This document shows, piece after piece, positions 55,405-64,000 of a stretch of 64,000 bases of DNA. Source of the DNA: Adiantum capillus-veneris (taxonomy: Eukaryota; Streptophyta; Polypodiopsida; Polypodiales; Pteridaceae); the NCBI GenBank assembly GCA_014529385.2, contig CM043944.1:72593884-72657883 (forward strand), in the 5' to 3' direction. Within the stretch, counting starts at the first letter, position 1. Each line of letters begins with the position of its first letter. The position numbers and the translations under genes were made by a program. The notes beneath the pieces are model-generated. The model had not been told where the DNA came from. It worked only from the letters and a program-made list of their open reading frames with translations, and searched no databases.

Positions 55405-57401
55405 TGTCGTGCTGTGACATGTACATAGTGGGAACACATGCTACAAGAGTTATCTTGTAACTTTTTAGATACATAATTATATTTCCTATAATGTACATAT
55501 GCATATGTAAGTATAAATATAAGCTTTCTATCTCATCTTATTATTTATCTCAAGGGTAATGTATTCTTACTTTACCATCAAAAAATACTATGGGAAAAGT
55601 GTCAATAGCTCCACCTCTTTAACTTGGGGCAAAAAGCATTGATTCTTTCTTTCTACCATCTCATTATTATCTCACACCCTATTTAGATCCTATATCTAGA
55701 GAAATTTCCAATCTATATATATTCTATGTATTTTTCTTATATTTCTTTTTAAATAGCTACTAGGAGGGAATCAAATCCTAGTGGGACACTAGGTGGCATG
55801 ATTTCAAAGATACACTTATTTTAATGCATTATTGCAAGCATGATTACAAAACTTTGTCAAGGAGCAATGTCATGCTTTCATATGGCATGAGGTGTCCTTT
55901 GGAATCAAATGAAAGTCTAGGCTAAGGGGACCACATGAAGACTTTTGCTGCCAGAAATGGACCCTATTTTGATGAATTTTTTACACAAGGTTACAATCCG
56001 AATTGGAAAATGATTTTAAAATGAAAATCGTAGCTAATGAGCTGAAGTTTCTGCCCATATTTTTACTTTTTTATTTGGAGCTACGGTTGAGGAGATATGA
56101 TCAAAATACTGGACCCCAGTCTGCCCACATCATGCAGGGACAGCTCATTTCCAACTTTTCCAATTCCTGTTCACACTGGCTCCTCTCTTCTTGTGTAAAC
56201 CCTTGGGGGTTCCCTTCACTTATAAAAGGGGACCTCTTCTTCCTTGGAAAGAACTCAAGCATTCAAGCCATTGATGAGAGGAATTCTTGAGGGAGTGAGT
56301 AGTAATGCCTAATTGTACTTAGCCCCATTAACATAAGCCCAAGCCTACACTTTCTCCTAGAGGAAAACTAGCCATTCTTGTACGCCATCCTTGGAGGATC
56401 AACTCTAATCAAAGAAGGTGTCGTACTTGGCGTATCAATCAACGTTGAATTCTCCCCTCTTCTTCTCTCTCCCATCAATAATGGTGCCGAAGGGTTTCAA
56501 GTAAGATGTGTTCTACATTGATGTTTTCTTGATTTCTTGTTGTTTTCATTTTCATCTCTAATCCAACATATATAAATGTATCTAATCTCATCTCCTTAAC
56601 CAAACCTATCTCTCTCATTCTTAGTAATTCATCCTCTCTAGGTTCTCTTTGCTACAGGTACATCTCTCCCCGCAGTATCCTTATTGTCTACGGGCAAGAA
56701 TAGGGCTTGGGAGGGAAACTTCTCATCTCTTCACTTCTCTCATATCTACATTTCTCACATACTATCCTAGATGAATAACCCACATGATGATCATTTCTAT
56801 CGCTTTCACTCTGTATGATCTATTAGAATTAACGTATGGATTAGTCGTAAAATACACTTTCAACAACGTATAGTGTTTCTCTTCGGCCCTGAGAGGCTCA
56901 ATGAAATACTTCTATCACCCGATCCCATCATACTACCTCTCATAGACTATAATTTTTCTTTTGATGTAAGCGTAGTTATCTTGCTATGAACCAAGAGGAT
57001 TTGTACACACAATTAATCCCAATCACTAGGCAAAATATATATATTATGGTAAGCACAAAACTACAATTCCAAAGAACAATTCGTAGCCTATTTGGTCAGC
57101 CAAGATTGAATGCCATTAACTCATCCATTAACCCTTTCATATTACCCATGATACGATATGACCATAGCCTTGATGTTTTCATCTTCGTATTGTTTTGACA
57201 TTCTCTTTTGCGTTCTTTCTTTGTGTGTGTGTGAGTGCAAGAGAGAAAGAGTGAGTCTTCTTTGATTGCACTTCTTTCCAAACCCTAGTCTTCATGGCAT
57301 CCATGGTTTAACTCCTTCATATAGTTTTTGTTGAGTTCTCTCACAAACTCTCACAGCCATAAGCCCGGTGCTTTCCTGGCAAGACCGCAAATTTCTCGAC
57401 A
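55405..57401 (+). repeat. 3' LTR of the young Ty3 element
   Basis: 1,997 bp, offset by exactly 8,011 bp from the 5' LTR throughout, so no indels separate the pair. Preceded by a purine tract (TTAGAGGGGGTGGA). Confidence 0.92.
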
Positions 57402-58369
57402 GCGTTCCGGGAGCGTTTCCAACAGGTGACCTACGAGTTTTACCCCCCTTTCGAAGCCGTTTATGCCCTCAGAATTTCGTTCTGAGCACTACAGCAAAAG
57501 ATAGATTTCAGCCGCAAAGAAATCCGTCTTGTGTAGATTGGCAAGCAGGAGGTGGTCGACATCAATATCGGCATCGACATACATCACTTATTAGTCTTCA
57601 GAGCATCATCTATAGACCAAGTACACATATATATCATCAGATATATATATTGCAGTCTGCATTGTTACTTCTTGTGCTTGCCAGGTTCCAGGGGAGGTGT
57701 GGCCATACGATGGCTTGACACCACTGGCATGTATTGCAGATTGATGTACTGTGATTGTGGGTCTGCTAGTTGTGAGTCACGCTAGCAGACAGACCGCCGC
57801 AGCGGTCATAGGACAGTGATTGGTCTATTATAGGATGTATGCTAGTTCTGGGCAGTTTGCTGAGCCATCTGAGAGGGTCGTGTGTGAGGTTTTTTGAAGC
57901 CAAGCATTGGGGGCTGGGTTACCCAGTGTGAGGTGGATTAGGTTGCTGGGGTTCCCCTCTACACGCATCCTCTTCACCGACTTTTATCCCTTAGGATGTA
58001 TGACTTTGTGTAGACACTGGATTGCATCTTATGCGTCAGGCCGTTGAGGCATTGTTCAGGGTTCAGTCTTGAGACAGATACAGGTTCTGTCATCGCCCAA
58101 AGAGGAGATAGTGTATGCTTACAGGACAGCATATTACAGAGATTTTTTAGATTTGTCACTGGTCAGCTATTTATGATTGTTTTTTGAGCTATCTTTTGGT
58201 TCCCAGAGCTCAGTTTACAGGGGAGACTCTGTCAAAAATTTTCAAAATACTGACAGTTCCTGAGGAGAGGTGTTCAGCTTGTTGATTACAGCTTGTTTAC
58301 TGTGTACAGAGGCCAGTTTACAGGGGAAACTTTGCCGGATTTTTCTCAGGAGTAATCAGTTTGGCAGAT
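57402..58369 (+). other. Copia leader, right of the nested insertion
   Basis: Untranslated leader of the copia element between the GCGT target copy and the gag ATG. It contains several short open frames with no recognisable product. A duplicated motif, CAGTTTACAGGGGAGACTCT near 58210 and CAGTTTACAGGGGAAACTTT near 58315, is visible. Confidence 0.6.
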
Positions 58370-61300
58370 ATGGCATCTTCTCAAAGTGAGACTCTTTACA
58401 ACATAAAGAAGCTGGATGGCACAAACTTTCCATTCTGGAAGAAGCAGATTTGGCAGGTTTTGGTGTAGAAAAAACAAGTGAAGCCACTGAAGCTCAAAGG
58501 GGAGAGACCAGAAGGTATGGCTGAAGATGAGTGGGAAGAGCTTGACGAGTTAGCTTGTTCCACAATCATGCTGACACTGGAAGAAAATGTTTACTTCAAC
58601 GTAGCAGAAGAGACTACAGCGTATGGCAAAAGCTATGTGGTATGTACGAGAAACAAAGTGCTGCTTCTCAGATTTACTGGCTCAAGAAACTGGTGGATTT
58701 GAAGATGAAGGAAGGGACAGCCATGTCAAATCATCTGAATGAATTTCACACAATTTTCAATCAGTTAACAGCACAGGAGATAGTCTTTCCAGATTCGGTG
58801 AAGGCTATGTTTCTCTTAATCACTTTGCCAGACAGTTGGGATACTTTTCGTACAACGTTAAGTAATTCTATCTCGCCAGAAGGTCTTACAAGTGCCAATG
58901 TAGAAGGCAGCTTGCTCACAGAGAAAGTGAACAGGAAGAACATTGACAAAGGCAAAGGCAATAGTGCTTTGGTCGTTCGAGGGAGACAACAGTTTAAAGA
59001 GAAGAAGGGTAAGAAGGCACAAAACCGAAGTAAGTCTCGTGATTCGAAGTCAAAGGATTACATAGAATGCTACCATTGTGGCAAGAAGGGTCACATGAAG
59101 CGAGATTGTACAAAGTGGAAACAAGAAAAAGGAAAAACAAAGAGTTCTGAGCAAGATGAAAAGAAGAGTTCAGTGAAGATTGAAGAGGTGAATGTCACAG
59201 GATCTGGTTCAGACAGTGATTCTGGTATAGCAGCTGGTGACATCTTCCTTACAAGCAATCTTGATTCTGTTTTCTTGATTGCAGAGGATGGACATGCTAT
59301 GAGTGATTGGATTATCGACTCAGGGACATCTTTACATGTTTCTCCGCACAAAGAGTGGTTTACATCATATGTGGCTACTAAAGATTATGTCAGACTTGGC
59401 AATGAGCAGGTTTGTGACATACTTGGAGTGGGAGATGTGCAGTTGAAGTTTCAGAATGGCTCTTCTTTATGGCTCAAGAATGTCAGACATGTTCCAGCAA
59501 TCCGAAAGAGCTTGATTAGTACAGGGAAGTTGGATGATGCGGGTTATGTGACAGTTTTTGGGAACAGCGCTTGGAAGATCTCCAAAGGTTCGATGACTGT
59601 AGCACATGGCAACAAGTCAGGAACTCTGTACACTTTACATGTTTCAGAGGTTAAAAACCATGTAATTAATGTGATTGAGCAGCCAAGTGTGTCACTGTGG
59701 CATCGTAGGTTGGGACATATGTCAAAAAGAGGAATGGAAATACTTTCTCATTATGGTTATTTGCCTGGCTTTTCATTTCAAGATTTCGAGTTTTGTGAGC
59801 ATTGTGTTTATGGTAAGCAAACACAGGAACCGCACAGATCAAAGAGGAATCGTAGGGATGAACGGTTAGCTCTTGTACACAGTGATCTATGCGGACCAAT
59901 GCCTAGTTTGTCACTAGAGGGAGCAGCGTACTTTTGTACATTCATAGATGACTATTCTCGCAAAGTATGGGTTTACTTCTTGAAGCACAAGGATGAGGTG
60001 CTCAAGGTCTTTAAGACATTCTTGCAGCTGGTGGAGAATCAGAGTGGTCAGAAGCTGAAGTGCTTGAGAGCTGACAATGGTGGAGAGTACGTTTCCAAAG
60101 CTTTTCAAGACTTTTGTGAAGCAAAAGGGATTAAGCGGGAACTTACTACACCATATAATCCTTCACAGAATGGGGTTGCAGAACGTATGAATAGGGCCAT
60201 ACAAGAGAAGGTCAGAAGCATGTTGTCAAATGCTGAGTTGCCTGATGGATTTTGGGCAGAAGCAGTGGCTACAGCAGTCCATTTGATCAACAAGTCTCCT
60301 AGTAGGGTTCTGGATAAGAGTGCAGTGGCCGAGATACTATGGACAGGCAAGGCACGTTCGTATAAGCATCTCAGAGTCTTTGGTTGTGAAGCTTATAGCC
60401 ATATTCCTAAGGAGTTCAGAAATAAGTTAGAACCAAAGAGCAAGAAGTGTATATTTCTTGGCTACGGAGAATCGGGCGAGATGGGTTACCGGCTTTGGGA
60501 TCCTGAGTCTAGAAAGCTTATTCGTAGCAATGATGTGCATTTCGATGAAGCCAAGTTTCACGCTAATCCAGAGAAGACAGAGGAGATCAGAAGAGTTGTC
60601 TTCAGGGAAGATGGACCTAGTGCTAGCACATCAAGACAGCATGGTCAGGCTCAGGAACAGCCTATAGTGGCTAGAGAGGCAGAATCAGTTGTGGTGAGAC
60701 GTTCTGAGCGTGTCTCCAAACCACCTGATCGTTATGTGCCATCTCTAAATTATGTCATGCTCACAGATTGCGGAGAACCATCTTGTTACAAGGAAGCATT
60801 ACAAGTGGTTGACTCGAAAAAATGGCAGTTGGCCATGCAGTCAGAGATGACAGCTCTGCATAAAAACCAGACATGGAAGTTGGTTAAATTACCACAGGGC
60901 AAAAAGGCTCTACCTTGTAAATGGGTTTACAGGTATAAGATCACCGCTCATGATAGTCAGCCAAAGTACAAAGCAAGGCTTGTTGCCAAGGGCTTTAAGC
61001 AAGAACAAGGCATTGACTTTGATGAAGTCTTCTCTCCAGTGGTCAAGATGACTACATTGAGATGCTTTCTTGCATTGGTTGCTATATTGGATTTGGTGTT
61101 GTACCAAATGGATGTCAAGACAGCGTTCTTGCATGGTGATTTAGATGTGGAAATTTACATGCAGCAGCCAGAAGGGTTTGTTGAGAAAGGCATGGAACAT
61201 TTGGTATGCCAATTGTTAAAGAGTCTTTATGGTTTAAAACAATCACCGAGGGCATGGTACCATAAGTTCCACCAGTTTATGCTTTCTCAAGGCTACAAAC

Positions 61301-62382
61301 GTAGTGAGTTCGATCACTGTCTATATACAAAGAAGGCTAAGGATGGCAGTTGGCTGATCCTTATTTTGTATGTGGATGACATGTTGATTGCTGGCAAACA
61401 CTTGGAAGAAATTTCAGCTTTGAAGTCAAAGATGGAAAAATCGTTTGACATGAAAGACATGGGTGAGGCAAGTCATATACTTGGTATGTGCATTGAGAGA
61501 GACAGATCAAAGAAGATGATTTGGTTATCTCAAGCAGAGTATATTGACAAGGTTTTGCAACGTTTCAATATGGAGAAGGGAAAGGCATTGAGTGTTCCAT
61601 TGCCACCATATGTGAAACTTAGCAAACAAGATTTTCCTGTGTCTGAGGAAGAAAAGGCTGAAATGGATAAGATTCCATATGCGTCTGCAGTGGGTAGTTT
61701 GATGTATGCAATGATTGCTACACGTCCGGATATTGCATTTGCAGTGGGAGTGGTTAGCAGATATATGTCAAATCCGGGCAAGAAACATTGGGAGGCAGTG
61801 AAAGGTATCATGAGATACTTAAAACATACAAAGAGTATGCGCATATGCTATGGTATTCAGGATTTGAGTGTCAGAGGATACACTGACTCAGATTATGCAG
61901 GAGACTTGGATAAGAGGAGATCTACATCAGGCTATGTCTTTACATTGGCTAGAGGTGCCATATCATGGCGATCTCGATTACAAGATTGTGTTACACGGTC
62001 TACTACTGAAGCTGAGTATGTTGCAGCAAATGAGGCATGCAAAGAAGCTATTTGGCTTGGTGGATTGGTTGCAAACTTGGGAATCAAAGTAGATATGCCA
62101 GAGTTATATTGTGATAGTCAAAGTGCTATACAATTGGCAAAGAATCGAGTGTTCCATTCGAAGACTAAGCATATTGATGTCAAATATCACTTCATTAGGG
62201 AAGTACTTGAAGACAAGTAGATACAACTATTGAAGATCCACACCAAGGACAATCCTGCTGATCTACTCACAAAGGGACTTCCAGGAGAGGGCTTTGTGCA
62301 TGTCATGAGTTATTGGGCATTGGATAGATGGCAGCCATGTAAATCTTTGTACATTTATGTTCATAGATTTACAGTTACTTAA
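58370..62382 (+). pseudogene. Gag-pol of the Ty1/copia element
   Basis: Starts MASSQSETLYNIKKLDG. TAG 58466-58468 (after IWQVLV) and a one-base shift near 58620 break gag; the frame from about 58625 then stays open to TAG 62218-62220. Domains follow Ty1 order: a zinc knuckle CYHCGKKGHMKRDC, protease IIDSGTSLHVSP, integrase HRRLGHMSKRGM...CEHC with Asp (VHSDLCGP), Asp (RADNGGEY) and Glu (NGVAERMNR). The reverse transcriptase has VKTAFLHGDLDVEIYMQQPE and LYVDDMLIAG, and RNase H has GYTDSDYAGDLDKRRSTSGY and STTEAEYVA. After the TAG the frame continues with KIHTKDNPADLLTKGLP to TAA 62380-62382, the normal C-terminus. Gln fits at both TAG positions. Confidence 0.9.
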
Positions 62383-62411
62383 AGTGCCACATTGGACTTT
62401 AAGTGGGAGGT

Positions 62412-62627
62412 TGTTGGGATTAAAGCCCAAGTGGCCTCTTATGCGGATATGGCCGGCCGGCCGCCTAACTCACTTACCTCTAACTCTTTGTATATACTAA
62501 CTTATACTTTGTGAATACTAAGGAATTGGGAGATAACCCTTCTAACAGTTCTCTGCGTACTGTACTGTACTGTGTAAGCTCACTGTGTGTGTGAGAGAGT
62601 CGACCCACGGTCCGCTCCGCGAATTCA
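62412..62627 (+). repeat. 3' LTR of the copia element
   Basis: 216 bp, TGTTGGGATT...TTCA, directly after the purine tract. More diverged from its partner than the nested Ty3 LTRs are from each other, which fits the nesting order. Confidence 0.85.
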
Positions 62628-64000
62628 ATAACCCACACCCTTGAGCTTAGGGGTCTTAGATTGTCTTATCGTATGTTGTGAGATCTTGTGGCCCTAGGAC
62701 CATAGGGTGGCAATGTATAAGCTCAAGGGCCATACATTGCCTATGTTCCATTTGGAAAACCTATGGCCCTAGGGTCATGGGGTGGCAATATGTAAGCTCA
62801 AGGGCCATAGGGTGCCACATGTCCCATATGGAGATCCTATGGCCCTAGGGCCATGGCTTCATTGGCATCTTGGCCACCCTTAAACCCACACCCTTGAGCT
62901 TAGGGGCCTTAGGTTGTCTTATTGTATGTTGTGAGATCTTGTGGCCCAGGGCCATAGGGTGGCAATGTATAAGCTCAAGGGACATACATTGCCTATGTTC
63001 CATTTGGAAATCGTATGGCCGTAGGATCATGGGTTGGCAATGTATAAGCTCAAGGGCCATAGGGTGCCACATGTCCCATATGGAGATCCTATGGCCCTAG
63101 GATCATGGGTTGGCAATGTATAAGCTCAAGGGCCATAGGGTGCCACATGTCCCATATGGAGATCCTATGGCCCTAGGGCCATGGGGCTGCATTGACATCT
63201 TTGCCACCCTTGAACCCACACCCTTGAGCTTAGGGGTCTTAGATTGTCTTATTGTATGTGTGAGATCTTGTGGCCCTAGGGCCATAGGGTGGCAATGTAT
63301 AAGCTCAAGGGCCATACATTTCCTATGTTCCATTTGAAAATCCTATGGCCCTAGGGTCATGGGGTGGCAATGTATAAGCTCAAGGGCCATAGGGTTCCAC
63401 ATGTCCCATATGGAGATCCTATGGCCCTAGGGCCATGGAGATGCATTGATATCTTGGCCACCCTTGAACCCACACCCTTGAGCTTTGGGGCCTTAGGTTG
63501 TCTTATTGTATGTTTTGAGATCTTATGGTCCTAGGGCCATAGGGTGTCAATGTATAAGCTCAAGGGCCATACGTTGCCTACATTCCATTTGGAAATCCTA
63601 TGGCCCTAGGGTCATGGGGTGGCATTATGTAAGCTCAAGGGCCATAGGCTGCCACATGTCTTATACGGAGATCCTATGGCCCTAGGGCCATGGAGCTACA
63701 TTGACATCTTGGCCACCCTTGACATATTGGCCATAAGTTGTCTTTTTGTATGTTGTGAGATCTTGTGGCCTAAGGTCCATAGGGTGGCAATGTATAAGCT
63801 CAAGGGCCTTACGTTGTCCTATGCTCCATTTGGAAATCCTATGGCCCTAGGGCCATGGGGCTGCATTGACATCTTGGCCATCCTTTAACTCACACCCTTG
63901 GGCTTAGGGCCATAGGTTGTCTTTTTGTATGTTTTGAAGTCTTGTGGACCTAGGTCCATAGGGTGGCAATGTATAAACTCAAGGGTCATAGAAAATACTA
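62628..64000. repeat. Long-monomer satellite to the window end
   Basis: ACCCACACCCTTGAGCTT recurs at about 62631, 62884, 63214 and 63468, giving 253, 330 and 254 bp. The long interval contains one extra ~76-bp subunit (TATAAGCTCAAGGGCCATAG to GATCATGGGTTGGCAATG). The palindrome core CTATGGCCCTAGGGCCATGG and the half-site GGCCATAGGG link it to the main array. Later monomers (from 63700) are shorter. The array continues past the window. Confidence 0.92.

Larger units (their letters stand above)
47394..57401 (+). mobile_element. Young Ty3/gypsy element nested in the copia leader
   Basis: Two 1,997-bp LTRs flank 6.0 kb of internal sequence. GCGT at 47390-47393 and at 57402-57405 is a 4-bp target duplication; removing the element rejoins the copia leader. 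The LTRs show one difference that I can find (48411 A versus 56422 G, approximate positions). Gag-protease and pol are in different frames joined by a -1 frameshift signal. Two TAG codons (49465-49467 and 54234-54236) lie within the coding frames. Confidence 0.92.
47073..62627 (+). mobile_element. Ty1/copia element, split by a nested Ty3 element
   Basis: LTRs at 47073-47292 and 62412-62627 both start TGTTG and end TTCA. A primer site follows the left LTR. The leader is split at 47393/57402 by a 10-kb Ty3 insertion, and gag-pol lies at 58370-62382, followed by a purine tract (AAGTGGGAGG). The LTRs differ at about seven positions plus small indels in about 218 bp. Flanks on both sides are satellite that would join to a normal monomer, but I could not define a clean target duplication. 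Confidence 0.9.

Noticed and set aside
47073-62627. Clean 5-bp target duplication for the copia element
   Set aside because: The flanks (TTGAACA at left, ATAACCC at right) do not match well enough; only continuity of the satellite across the insertion is supported.

Overview
This window is nuclear DNA from a land plant with a large, repeat-dominated genome. Evidence is intron-bearing genes, plant-type LTR retrotransposons with initiator-Met-tRNA primer sites, and very large tandem arrays. A fern or another non-seed plant is my best guess. It rests on a degraded pentatricopeptide-repeat (PPR) fragment with a wording I associate with fern PPR proteins, and on a Ty3 element whose reverse transcriptase is not of the usual angiosperm type. 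No ribosomal RNA, tRNA, CRISPR or bacterial feature is evident.

Layout. 1-9 kb holds four protein-coding loci. They are a broken unknown gene (+), an intact two-exon unknown gene of 496 codons (+), a divergent histone H3 / CenH3-like gene with one in-frame stop (-), and a long broken unknown gene (-). A tandem array of three long foldbacks lies between the two convergent genes. 9.4-12.6 kb holds a broken gene that I read as a ParB-like domain followed by a possible DNA-methyltransferase-like domain. A second, truncated family member lies at 28.7-29.3 kb on the other strand. Both copies have the same palindrome-rich satellite on their 5' side. 14.2-14.9 kb is a PPR pseudogene and 15.3-19.3 kb an old Ty3 remnant. 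19.4-24.5 kb is a broken coiled-coil/RING and FCP1-like phosphatase locus, split and followed by a second satellite built on the palindrome TATGCTAATTAGCATA. 29.4-37 kb is the main satellite, with core CTATGGCCCTAGGGCCATAG and a large inverted duplication inside it.

39.1-62.6 kb is nested LTR elements inserted into a related satellite. First comes a chromodomain Ty3 element whose left end is a 193-bp palindrome and which has a 4-bp target duplication. Then comes a Ty1/copia element that was itself hit by a very young 10-kb Ty3 element, whose 1,997-bp LTRs show one difference by eye. The satellite resumes from 62.6 kb to the end of the window.

Main points. (1) The young Ty3 element carries a textbook -1 frameshift signal between gag-protease and pol: heptamer, 6-nt spacer and 12-bp stem-loop. 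(2) The ParB-like family next to arrays of perfect palindromes is the best candidate for an undescribed system, though both copies here are broken. (3) Nearly all premature stops can be explained by C-to-T change. In the three younger retroelements all six in-frame stops are TAG, including two in an element too young to have acquired them after insertion.
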